Assembly (NCBI GenBank): GCA_021030915.1
Contig: JAGEMR010000130.1
Location: 1 to 64,000 of the forward strand
DNA length: 64,000 nt
Direction of reading: 5' to 3'
Origin: Astrothelium macrocarpum
Lineage: Eukaryota > Ascomycota > Dothideomycetes > Trypetheliales > Trypetheliaceae
Shown: piece after piece, positions 55,801 through 64,000 of the stretch
How positions within the stretch are numbered: position 1 is the first letter of the stretch
Layout: every line of letters begins with the position of its first letter
Translations under genes and position numbers: made by a program
Notes under the pieces: generated by a model
The model's database searches: none
Seen by the model: the letters and a program-made list of their open reading frames with translations, nothing else
Told to the model about the DNA's origin: nothing

Positions 55801-57524
55801 GGCGAAGACTCAGGATGGGTAGAGGAAGCTTCTGGAGCCGTAGATTCCGAGGACGATTCAGGAGATGCCACTGGGGTCGAAGTTTCCGAAGTCTGGTGAG
55901 TCGATACAGAGGGCGGAGTTGGAGCGATTGTTGTAGACGGCGCAAAACCCGTGGAGCCTCCAAAGACAGAGCTAATCAGTGAGCTCGCACTGCCCAACAG
56001 AGAATTCGAAGTATCAGAAGTCCTCGAGGTAGATGGCGTCGGGAGAATTGGGTTTGAAGGTACGCCCTGACTTGATGGGGATGCCAAGGGAGCAGATGAA
56101 GAAATGGCAGGCTCAGAACTTGATGCATGCGTTGAAGGCTCAAGGGTGGAACTTGGAGACTCAGTCGTGGGAGAGTCGGTTGCCGGAGATGAAGCAGTCA
56201 AATGCGTTTCTGATGTCCTCGTGGTCACCGGTGTGGGCTGAACGACCGTTGATGGGAAGTTTTGGCTTGAAGGATTTCCTGATGACTCTGCTGATGAAGT
56301 TTCAGTTTGAATGCTCGAAGACGAGGGCTTAGATTCTACTGTCGAAGACGAAGTAGCTGCAACGCTTGTACTTGGTGTCGTTGGCGTTATCGATGGCTCC
56401 TGCGATGGAGTGATCGATGGCTCTTCAGTCGGAGTACTTGATGGCTCCTCAGTTGGGGTATTCGATGGCTCTTCAGTTGAAGTACTCAGTGGCTCTTTCG
56501 TTGAAGTAGTCAATGACTCCTCAGTTGAAGTGCTCGACGGCTCTTCGGTCGGAGTACTCGAAGGCTCCTCTGTGGGAGTACTCGAAGGCTCCTCCGTTGG
56601 GGTAGTCGATGGCTCTTCGGTTGAAGTACCAGATGGTTCTTCACTTGAAGTACTCGATGGCTCTTCGGTCGGAGTAGTCGATGGCTCATCCGTTGAGGTG
56701 GTCAATGGCTCTTCCGTCGAGGTACTCGATGGCTCTTCGGTCGGAGTACTGGACGGCTCTTCGGTGGAAGTGCTTGACGGCTTCTCAGTCGGAGTACTTG
56801 ACGGCTCTTCAGTTGATGTACTGGATGGCTCTCCGGTCGAGGTATTTGGTGGTTCCTCTGTTGCAGTACTCGATGGCTCTTCCGTTGAAGTAGTCAATGG
56901 CTCTTCAGTTGTAGTTTCGCTGGTAGAAGAAGACGTCAATTCGGGAGTTGAAGAAGGCGTACTGGAAGGAGTAGTTGATGGCTCCGTCGCTTCTGTTGTT
57001 ACTAGCGAACTTGTCTCGGAAGTTGTCTCGGTCTGGGACGAAGTTGACTCCACTGGATTGCTGGACACGCCAGTAGACGAAACCCCAAGTGTCGACGACG
57101 GAGTACTTGACACCGTACTAGATACTGGCGTAATAGACGACGTAGAGACGACAGAAGTTGATGAAGTATCTGCTGCGGCCGTTGTGGATGGGGACGTCGG
57201 GGTGGACTCGGACTCGGCAGTTGTAGTCAACGAGTCAATGCTTGTACTTGATGATTCCACGCCCAGCGTTGACTGCGTTAGCTCTGTGAGTGAGTTGACT
57301 GCTGCCGATATGCTATTTGCTATTGACTGCTCGGTAGCAGTAGTGATGTTCTCTGATGACAGAACCTGCCGTCTTATTAATCGCGGAAAATAGTATTTTG
57401 GCCGCGACTCTTCTTGTCCTGCTTGCTGTTGGGGCGCCGGCGCAGCATCCGCAATCGTAAGTATGGGTCCATGAACCGACATTAAAGCGAGCACAGCCGC
57501 CCAAGTAATTACTGAAGACTTCAT
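52065..57524 (-). CDS. MSB2: Signalling mucin Msb2
   Basis: Intronless 1819-aa type I membrane protein. There is a signal peptide at residues 1-27. A Ser/Thr/Pro mucin region covers most of the protein (about 55-1525), with tandem TEEPSST-type octapeptides (about 200-375) and SGASSAIS-type decapeptides (about 805-925). The extracellular HKR1/Msb2 homology domain is at about 1529-1645 (LGFGYSLNYQFV, IFQFLPEGISYGLN, LQPYDTT, ALFYVPSDQVNALALNVR, SAIYNNPNQSVRTLMS). The membrane helix is SVGIGVGVCAGAVAYGAAMFIVARRF (about 1685-1710), followed by a basic stop-transfer and a Gly/Ser/Arg-rich tail of about 105 residues. Msb2 senses surface and osmotic cues and feeds Cdc42 and the filamentation MAP kinase; in plant pathogens it triggers appressorium formation. 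It is roughly twice the length of many fungal orthologues. The tail region lies in skew island E. Confidence 0.92.
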   Translation of the reverse strand: MKSSVITWAAVLALMSVHGPILTIADAAPAPQQQAGQEESRPKYYFPRLIRRQVLSSENITTATEQSIANSISAAVNSLTELTQSTLGVESSSTSIDSLTTTAESESTPTSPSTTAAADTSSTSVVSTSSITPVSSTVSSTPSSTLGVSSTGVSSNPVESTSSQTETTSETSSLVTTEATEPSTTPSSTPSSTPELTSSSTSETTTEEPLTTSTEEPSSTATEEPPNTSTGEPSSTSTEEPSSTPTEKPSSTSTEEPSSTPTEEPSSTSTEEPLTTSTDEPSTTPTEEPSSTSSEEPSGTSTEEPSTTPTEEPSSTPTEEPSSTPTEEPSSTSTEESLTTSTKEPLSTSTEEPSNTPTEEPSSTPTEEPSITPSQEPSITPTTPSTSVAATSSSTVESKPSSSSIQTETSSAESSGNPSSQNFPSTVVQPTPVTTRTSETHLTASSPATDSPTTESPSSTLEPSTHASSSEPAISSSAPLASPSSQGVPSNPILPTPSTSRTSDTSNSLLGSASSLISSVFGGSTGFAPSTTIAPTPPSVSTHQTSETSTPVASPESSSESTAPEASSTHPESSPSSSEEQSTLPSSTVAGTGGGTSVIPIVPPTSSLPNVVSSVVSDASSIVSSATSAISSDVSSAASESSTEHSTEATSTPSSSSVEESSKPGSSANVPSSPIPPSATTSPASGTEPTDTTKPSDTTKAPVGTGTGLPLTTLLPTGASQSSPGTESTSSSSSGGIIVGLSTALGTNPGYTGASTASRLPGSIAGSSAGSSSGSSPTEASTKSTGVTSLPAGTGGIVPTLTSAISSIASSAVSGISSGVSSAASEATSGVSSAASEATSGISSAVSGASSGASSVVSEVSIGASSAISEVSSGASSAISGASSGASSALSAVSSGASSAISDVTSGASSVVSSVSSGISSGFTGASTGAGSAPTTATGTPSGTEQSQTASPSETTGSSSSGTVIPIIGGSSTVSGLPLTSSISLSGIGASGTGASGTAASGTETSGSSASGSGSSVNTGLPLTSGLSLPGATGTGTGLPLTSGITLPSGSAPGTGASGSGSSSATVVPIISTGTDGSLTTSSATVVPIVSTGTDGTPTTSSQTIIPIVTTGTDGFPTTQTPTLTPASTTPVSSTPASATAPVPSALSSVLSVAQSSIVSGITSGILTQPTGSGTGSGILPIVTSAESSLISSIGQSLSSSLASVVSTATDQSAVSSSIASEISSQLSVASSALHSDVSTALNGGGTGATGATTAATTIPSSVPDSASLTQPTVVSSGSSSSSGTPVPIIPITTGGSTIISFPSGTPTVSGSPTNAPSGTESIPLTTGFSTTLSGGSAPTASATTPNTVSQPSPSATGESGTVSPTGTETTGSASLPTVVSTPATGSSYASSTASPSSPSGSEFSSAPTGVSSVPSSGSEFTSAPTGATSATSISFPFPIPSTETTSPEATATMQGSVPGASSTLPTIESSAPVSIVPTGTDAATTLVASSSITFVPTPTGEIPPPTGTGIPSSFPRIIQPPGGFHQAPSNSTLVQLGFGYSLNYQFVAETYGSASQIFQFLPEGISYGLNLNQGDVVMHALQPYDTTPDLHYITTLALFYVPSDQVNALALNVRTPLSAIYNNPNQSVRTLMSLVSPSFPIAAGQGLPGDDSADGGANPNDPSGASDSPTDGGTPWGGDSASSQPVNKSSVGIGVGVCAGAVAYGAAMFIVARRFRRRRAAQRGSHHRASSMGPSYGAMSQTGGAVGAGAGAFMSGGAGRGSGGGSGERWSPYARNSEGGWGSRGRDSRGSGNSSNGRSVREAGISAPVMAENSLGWN
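54745..55100 (-). repeat. MSB2 decapeptide repeat (30-bp units)
   Basis: About 12 imperfect copies of SGASSAISxV-type units, alternating Ser/Ala/Gly, within the mucin region. Confidence 0.85.
56395..56920 (-). repeat. MSB2 TEEPSST octapeptide repeat (24-bp units)
   Basis: About 20 tandem units of the form EPSS(T)xTE, varied mainly by synonymous or Ser/Thr/Pro exchanges. Each adds one Glu pair and several O-glycosylation sites. Confidence 0.88.
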
Positions 57525-60500
57525 CGTGGAGAATTAGGTAGATAATGAAACAGATCGCTGAATAAAACAGTGCAGATTGAAAAAAGACTGGCGGAGTTAG
57601 AAATGCGCGATAACATTTAGTTTGACATGGAAACTCACACTCGGGATTTGGTAAACGAGTGGACTTGACAAAAAGTCAAAGAGAAAAAGGAGTGGAGCTA
57701 TTGCGCAATGATATTAGCACGAATTCAATTCACGGTGTCGATATTGCCAAGCTGGGAGTGAATAAAAGTGGAATTGGAGAACAACGCGGCCTGGTGGAGG
57801 GTTGACTCACTGTGCCGTAAGAGCACCGGATGAGCTGTGAATGGACGCTTCCCGTCTATGTTGCGAACAGCTGGCGTGCGTGTGATGTGGCGATAGATTA
57901 CTCCCCGAACATCTCCCCCCTATCAAACGTTGGTGGTGATGGTTGTCCAGTTGTGAGTCAGGTTTGGATGGACCGCAACTTTTAGAAATGTATGACACTG
58001 AGCCCAATCGACCCGAAAATTAAGGGATAGCGATAATTCTTTTGTCCGTAAAATTGGCGCGTCCGAGCGACAGCCACAAAATGTTTGATATGCAACGTCA
58101 AAGAATCCGTCGTGTTCGTGGCTCGTCGGTGACAAAGAATTATGCTCTCGCAGCTTGCAAGACTGCCAATGCCAGGTCAACCCCAAATGTCTTTGTCCCA
58201 ATTGCTGCAATAGCCTTCCAGAGTCCGGCAAATTTGACGTGGATTGCGCGGAATTGTGGTCGATGCCTCGTTGTTGGTTTCGAGAAATGAGGGATTTGTG
58301 AGACAAAGTGCACGGAGTGAGTGGTGATGGTTGAATTAACGGGCGGGCGGAAAATTATTAATTGGTAGAATCGTAATTTCGCAGTGTCTAGCAAGCAAAT
58401 GGAAAATTCAAATGAGCGTCAATGAGGGAGTGGGTGAGTGTGATGTGATAAATGTGTGTCGTGCTGAGGGAAATCCGGCCTGAGGGTTTATGCGATGGAA
58501 AGGGGCTTAAGTGTCGGGAGATGCGACCGTGGAGGATGGCGACCAACGACACAAGGTGGGCAGCTGCGAGCCCTCTCAGCGCAGCGCAGTCGTTATTCCA
58601 AAGCTTGAGGCCGTCCTGGGAGGCGTGAGGGTCGGTCGCGGTGGAGAGACGGTGATGGCCAGGCCGGGTGAAGAGAGTGGTGAGGAGCGAGGGCTGGAAA
58701 GAGATGAGTGACTACGGTAGCGCAATAGTGGGCGAACAGCTCAGGCCAGCTTCTCTCCACTGCTAGTCAGGCTGGATACTATGCGGCCAAGTCCCCCCGT
58801 CCTTGGCAGCCTTAGTCCACACGACAATCACGTTGCAGCCGTATCCCTGCCACCTTAATTTCCATTTGCACCGTTCTTCCTGAATGAGGGAAGCCCCATA
58901 AAGATGCTCTGTCGTGATGCCCGATACCTCTTCAGTGCATTCGGTGCATCGGTGCAGCACGCGCAATCCTCTCGCACCCCAAGACCGACTCTGCACTTTC
59001 GCGGCTAAGCACTATTGAATCTGTCCGTTTAAAGCCAGCAGCCGTGCCTTTCCAGTAACGTAGCCGAGTTTGCTGCAACGGCGGCTTGGGGACAGGGCAC
59101 CAAAATAGTACCCTACGCGCCAAAGCCCGATTACATCTAGCCTCCTCACCCAGCCCACACGCCCACACTCTTAGCTAAGGGCCACGATCGAAAGAATAAA
59201 AGAGAATAAAAGGGAATCTAATCGAGCGGTCTGCCGGAAAATCCCACGCTCGACGAACTGTCCTTTCGTCATGTTTCTCGGCTGGCGTCCAGTCTGGTAG
59301 CATCCAACCTTGCGCGTTGAGGTCATGGTCGTTTGACCTCCTTGCCGACATTCATGCTTTCGCGGGCAACAGGCAATCGACGACGACAGGGGCCAGATCG
59401 CAAGCTTCCCTTCGGACTGGGCGACACCAGGGATGGCCCTGTTGGTGTCGAGGGCGAAGTCCACGTTCCTGGAAGCCAAGAACAGCCGAAAAACCCCATG
59501 CACCAGGGCTCGCCCGCCGTTTTTCTCGTGGCTCCCAAGCCTCCCCGCCCACTTAATTTCCCCGAATCCAACCAGTGAGCAAGCAAACCCACCGCGGCTG
59601 CTGTAATTCGGCTCCACTATACCTCAAAGGATCTCCATGTCCGCCCGCTCTTACCATGCTGCTTACCGTTAGTCGACTAATTAATCCGGCTATTGATTTT
59701 CGTTGGATGGTAAGAGATTGAAGGGCGCTTCACCGTGCCTCAGCACTTGCCAGCATATCACCTAAATCCAGCACTTTCAATCGCACGTGTCCAGACTCAT
59801 CGCGTGACCGCTGTTGTATATTAACTTTTTCATTCATCTACTCATGACTTGTGATATTCCAGCGACGTTCAACGGTACTACTTGCGACGCTGTCATCCAG
59901 CAACGTACACCTAGTTGTTGGTCGAACAGTTGAAGAGTCTATTTGCGTCTCGCCCCCTAAGCATCACTTGAGAAAATCACCGGTTGGTGGATTGATGCGC
60001 CTTCATTCGTATCCAAAGCCATCGTGACAAACAAATCGTTACCCAAATCACTGGCGCAGTTACATTTCCCTCCAAGCAAATCATCGATTTGTCAAACTCG
60101 AATGATATAGGTTGCAGGCCAATAGTGTTCGCAGCCCATGCATATCTGCAATCAAGCTTAATGTTTAATTGCACTCAAAGAAGCCGATGTTAGTTTCAAA
60201 GTCTTCCAGAAATCTCGCGTTACTGAGGGTCCACGGTTGCTTCCCGGCTGTTATAGCCCTTCGCCCCAGGGGTTTGAGTTTTGTGTCGAGTTTGGTCCAG
60301 CCAGTACCACCACATGTTTCATCGTTTCATCTTCTTCCCATTTTGCTCTAGTCTCTCCTTTTTGTGTGTCCGTCTCTTTTTTTTCTTTTGGATATCACTA
60401 GATAAGACCGCCTCTTGCGACCTTGCACTCAAACTATTGGCACCTCAAACACACCTACCAAGTTCGAAGACGATCCCTCTACTGATAGTTTCATTGTTTG

Positions 60501-62492
60501 ACTCCTGCACGCGACGGACGTGTCAATGGCAATTCTCACCCCAACGTTCAACAGAATAGTCTTGAAGCTAGAGATCAAGGTCACAGTGACACTCACATCA
60601 TCTCGCCATTCTACATATGGCGACCATCTCCGAAAGGACAGACTATCACATGAAAACCTCGTCTGTAACGTTTGGAGCACAATGTTAGATCCCTTGCAAG
60701 TCTGCAGTAGTCTTCAAAGACAAGTCGCTGTGGTTCCATCTGTAAATGAAATGAAATTCTGTTGGCCGGAATCCGTTCGCCTATTGCCATCTGTGAGTGC
60801 TGTTTGACTATGAGACCAATCGCATGTCACATCTTACAAAAGCAGTTTGATCTCAATCGTCTGGACAATGGCATTTTAAGGCCTACATCTGCTGTCCTGC
60901 ACATGCCTTAATCCGTAAAGGAATCTCGACCGGTGTGACAACCAACGGTTCAGGTCAACATCGCTAAAGGGCAAGAATCGCAGACTGATTCTGAAGCCAA
61001 TTGGTGTTGACTGCACAGAATAGGGCTTGGTCTGTCGAATGCAGCCACCCGCAGATGCCCCTACAAATCCGCAATCTGCAAGTCCCCTTGGCGTTCCGAA
61101 ATTTCCCACAGCTTGCGTGTGCTGCATGTACTTTTCTTTTCCACTCCACAGCCTACACCAATCTTGGTGATAAGCACCGGAATGAGACCCTGCTTATGCA
61201 TTAACGACTTGATTCATCTGACCCTATCTGAGGCCTTCCTCTCTACCTATGCAAGACTGCCAACAGAAAGCTTTGCCTCTTTGGGTCCGGCTGACCTGCA
61301 TACTGCGCAAAAAGAAAACAGCGATGCTAACTTGAATGCTTGATAAGCTTTTCGCGTACAGAATGTATCGGATGAAAGAATTGCTTTGTGCATTCCAATC
61401 AAATCCTCGCTATTCAAACGCTAAAACGATACCGAGTACTCACAAATACCGGCCTTGCAGTAAAACGCGCGCGCACGTGGCTTACCGAAGAGTAGACCAT
61501 GAGACAAGCCCTGATACCAGTCTCACATCAGCCTATGTGTAATAGATTTCGATTCTGCAATGCGCACAACACAGTCGACTGGCGTGTTGAAATGTCTGAC
61601 AAGAAGGCAACGAGTTGATAGTTATGGATCTAGAGCTGAGAGGCACTGCTCGGAGAAGTTAGGAAAGCCAAGCCATTGGTAATAACATAGGTTATTATCC
61701 TAAGAAATTGGCTTGATCCTTCATCCTCTTGGATCCTCTTTGATCATCACCAATCGTTTGTAGATGAGCTACTAAAACGCAATCGTTGTCTATTCGGTGA
61801 CCCAGCCGCCAATCTCGAAGTACCAACTCAAAAGCAAAAGTCTCGAGCATTTACGCCGGGTCCAACCGATCGTAATACTAGCGTAGTTGTGTATCAATAC
61901 TCAGTCTGATTGAGGTCCGAGTCGATCAGATGCCAGACGTGGAAACGAGTGTTGGAATACTGTGGCTTTGTATTTCACCAATTGTTCGGCTTTCTGTGGA
62001 TGTCAGGCCGAATATGGTAAAAACCTAGAGTATTCGCACTTTTCGTAAATGGACGAAATGCTGTATTGGATTCTATCGAGGAAAATATTGATGATGCAGG
62101 CAGAGGCGTATCTGGAAAGGTACATAGAAGCTTCTGCACTAATACAGACTGGTCCTAAACTATGCGTGAATACTCGAGACATTAATTCTTCCACTGTGGT
62201 GCTGTCAACTTCAACGCGCGAGCAAAAGTGATGCAGGGGATGACCCAGGGGCGATCCGGCTGATGCCGCAGCTTTCAGTCCCTTTTCAACTGTCCACAAG
62301 TTTTTTGAGCCTCTGTGACTCTTGCAGTACTATATACTCAAACCCAGACTCAACTCTCCATCATTAAATCTAACAGTCAAACCACCGACGCACCACGATG
62401 TACAGAAGCACTTGTACTGCTGTCTCAGCGGGGCAACCTCGACGATATAGGCTGCGTACCTTCAGCCTAGTGCTGCTGCCCAAGAACAAGCC
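57525..62492. other. 5-kb gene-free divergent region upstream of MSB2
   Basis: No coding region recognised. 58500-58740 is G-rich on + and 59317-59552 is GC-rich with five of six frames open, which reflects few stop codons rather than coding. 60362-60395 is a T-rich (CT) tract. It separates MSB2 (-) from the RBR ligase gene (+) and may be a long regulatory region or contain unseen non-coding transcripts. Confidence 0.45.
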
Positions 62493-64000
62493 ATGATGAA
62501 TATCCTCTCTACAATCTTCTCGTCTGAAGGCAAGCCATGGAAAACTAAGCACAGAACCGATTCCAGCCAATCTCTGGTTGATTTGACCGAACCTCACCAT
62601 GTCGCAATTGAGGCCGACCAAGATGAAATACAAGAACTCAACACTAAGCTGGAAATGCTTGTTGATGTCTTCCCAGATATTCAACCAGCCGTCTTCCGGG
62701 AAATGCTTATACATCTGGGTCCAGAGAGCAGATTAGAGCTAGTTACAGAACATTTGCTCAAGGAAAAGCCGAAATGGGTCAAAGGGCGCATCCGCGCAAA
62801 ACGTCAGGTAGCCTCGCAGAATGACACTGATGAAAAAGAGGAACAAGGCCTACAAGCCCATGAAGCCGCTCTTTCAAGGGATGAAATATTTCGCAGTGCA
62901 TTATACAAGTCTGAAGTGAGGAAGACTCTGATCCAAGAATTCAAGTCACTCAGCAAATCATCCATTGATGCCGTACTTGCAGAATCCAACTTTTCTTATT
63001 TTAAGAGTCGGCCGATACTGTTCGAAATCGCTTCCAAATCATGGCGTTACTCTACCTTCAATTTTTTCAAACGTCGAAAGGCGCCAGCGATGGACGAGGT
63101 ACCTTTGATTCAGACGAGTGTAGGATCCGACGGAACGCAACAGATTCCGCGACTCCGCATGACGCTAAGCATGGAACTGAACAAAGAAGTCGAAGTGACG
63201 GTAATAAATCCATTGAAGGAAAAGCAGAGGGCGATACTAGAGGTTGAAGATGGGGAGTATGCAAGACGGCTCAACGAAGAACAAGCAAAGGAGTCAGGGG
63301 CAATGTACGAGTGTCAGTGCTGTTATATGGACATGACGTTCGAAAGCTTGTCCATCTGCAGCTCTGACGGTCACCAGATATGCTCCAGATGTATACGGCA
63401 TTCAGTCGAGCAGGCTCTGTTTGGTCAAAGCTGGACAAGTACCGTTGTTCCTGAAAAGGCGGCTCTTCGCTGCATAGCATCTACTTCTGGCAAATGCAGC
63501 GGCACAATCAGCACCGATAGCCTCCAAATGGCTCTTGCTGGACAATCCAATCGCGGAGATATTTGGCAGAAGTTCGAGGACCGCATCACCACCGAGAGCT
63601 TGGTCAAGAGCCAGATCCCCTTCCTCCAATGCCCCTTTTGCATTTATGCCGAAGAAGACGAAATTGCAAACATCAAACCAATCCAACCCCCATCCATCAA
63701 ATCCCAACAACTCTTCCTCCTCACTACCGCTCTTCTTTCCTGGTCCCTCCACCTCCTCCACCCCCACACCATCATCCCCCTCCTCATCCCGCTCCTCATC
63801 CTCCTCACCCACAACCCGCTCGCTACCTTCCTCACCGCCCTCACACACGCCCGCATCGCCCGCGCCCGCCGTCTCCGCGGTCTCAAATTCCTGTGCCGCA
63901 ACCCGCGGTGCCTCGCAGCATCATGCACGCACTGCGGCGCGCGCTGGCGCGACCCACACGCCTGCTACGAGACGGAGCGCACATCGCTGCGCGTCGCGAT
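62493..64000 (+). CDS. RING-between-RING (RBR) E3 ubiquitin ligase, RNF216/TRIAD3-like, cut by the window edge
   Basis: The frame is open from the ATG pair at 62493/62496 to the end (over 500 codons, no stop), so the C-terminus is missing. Residues about 45-130 are helical, with a CUE-like EMLVDVFPDIQPAVFREML segment. RING1 begins at YECQCCYMDM (about residue 275), with CSSDGHQICSRC and CSGTIS. The IBR begins at LQCPFCIYAEEDE. Then comes an unusual hydrophobic stretch of about 40 residues (QLFLLTTALLSWSLHLL and IIPLLIPLLILL), and the IBR resumes as FLCRNPRCLAASCTHCGARWRDPHACYE. RBR enzymes pass ubiquitin through a RING2 cysteine, which would lie beyond the edge. The start could be upstream if a short 5' exon exists. 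Confidence 0.82.
   Translation, partial: MMNILSTIFSSEGKPWKTKHRTDSSQSLVDLTEPHHVAIEADQDEIQELNTKLEMLVDVFPDIQPAVFREMLIHLGPESRLELVTEHLLKEKPKWVKGRIRAKRQVASQNDTDEKEEQGLQAHEAALSRDEIFRSALYKSEVRKTLIQEFKSLSKSSIDAVLAESNFSYFKSRPILFEIASKSWRYSTFNFFKRRKAPAMDEVPLIQTSVGSDGTQQIPRLRMTLSMELNKEVEVTVINPLKEKQRAILEVEDGEYARRLNEEQAKESGAMYECQCCYMDMTFESLSICSSDGHQICSRCIRHSVEQALFGQSWTSTVVPEKAALRCIASTSGKCSGTISTDSLQMALAGQSNRGDIWQKFEDRITTESLVKSQIPFLQCPFCIYAEEDEIANIKPIQPPSIKSQQLFLLTTALLSWSLHLLHPHTIIPLLIPLLILLTHNPLATFLTALTHARIARARRLRGLKFLCRNPRCLAASCTHCGARWRDPHACYETERTSLRVA
63660..64000. other. Left (C-rich) arm of a probable sixth skew island
   Basis: 63721-63780 has 34 C and 3 G. By 63900 the sequence is GC-rich and balanced, as at the crossover of the other islands, and then the window ends. 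Confidence 0.55.

Noticed and set aside
59317..59552. Five of six frames open for 200 bp or more
   Set aside because: All these frames lack family motifs. High GC with few stop triplets explains them.
1..64000. CRISPR array, rRNA operon, riboswitch, integrase or bacterial mobile element
   Set aside because: No such structure was seen. All genes and splice signals are those of a eukaryotic nuclear genome.

Overview
The window is nuclear DNA of a filamentous ascomycete (Pezizomycotina). The evidence is short (about 45-110 nt) GT-AG introns with CTRAY-like branch sites, an intron-bearing tRNA, and fungus-specific families: a Zn2Cys6 regulator, Msb2 signalling mucin, Nur1, a Delta9 desaturase with a fused cytochrome b5, and an NPC2-type lipid-transfer protein. 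A Dothideomycete is my guess, but nothing here fixes the class. Exon joins were worked out by hand from splice signals, reading phase and family conservation.

Layout. 0.5-8.5 kb: a beta-hydroxyacid dehydrogenase, a STEEP1-like zinc-ribbon protein, an intron-containing tRNA-Glu(CUC), histidinol phosphatase and FKBP12. 8.5-13.8 kb is gene-poor. 13.9-25.8 kb is dense: a Zn2Cys6 regulator, nuclear rim protein Nur1, V-ATPase subunit F, NPC2, a PAS-domain protein and an EED-type Polycomb (PRC2) WD40 protein. 28.8-34.6 kb: a secreted PAN-like protein, an orphan ORF lying among copies of a short repeat, and a Delta9 desaturase. 36-44.6 kb: a DhaK-only dihydroxyacetone kinase homologue, a MOSC-domain protein, a Rad55-like recombinase paralogue and a nine-exon CorA-like membrane protein. 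45-57.5 kb: three consecutive minus-strand genes for secreted or surface proteins, namely a probably GPI-anchored PEBP, a Gln/Ser/Thr repeat protein and a giant Msb2 mucin. 57.5-62.5 kb is empty. The right edge cuts through an RBR-type E3 ligase.

The most unusual signal is not a gene. At about 16.3, 25.5, 37.15, 45.55 and 52.4 kb, and probably again at the right edge, there are islands of about 0.6-1.1 kb whose + strand runs from strongly C-rich to strongly G-rich around a GC-rich centre. The polarity is the same whatever the gene orientation, and the arms cross start and stop codons. Such a local upward GC-skew jump is what strand-asymmetric mutation around a fixed bidirectional replication start would leave; that explanation is inference.

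The genes do not form one pathway. Loose themes are chromatin and nuclear periphery (EED, Nur1), surface sensing (Msb2, the repeat protein, PEBP), lipids (desaturase, NPC2) and DNA repair (Rad55-like).
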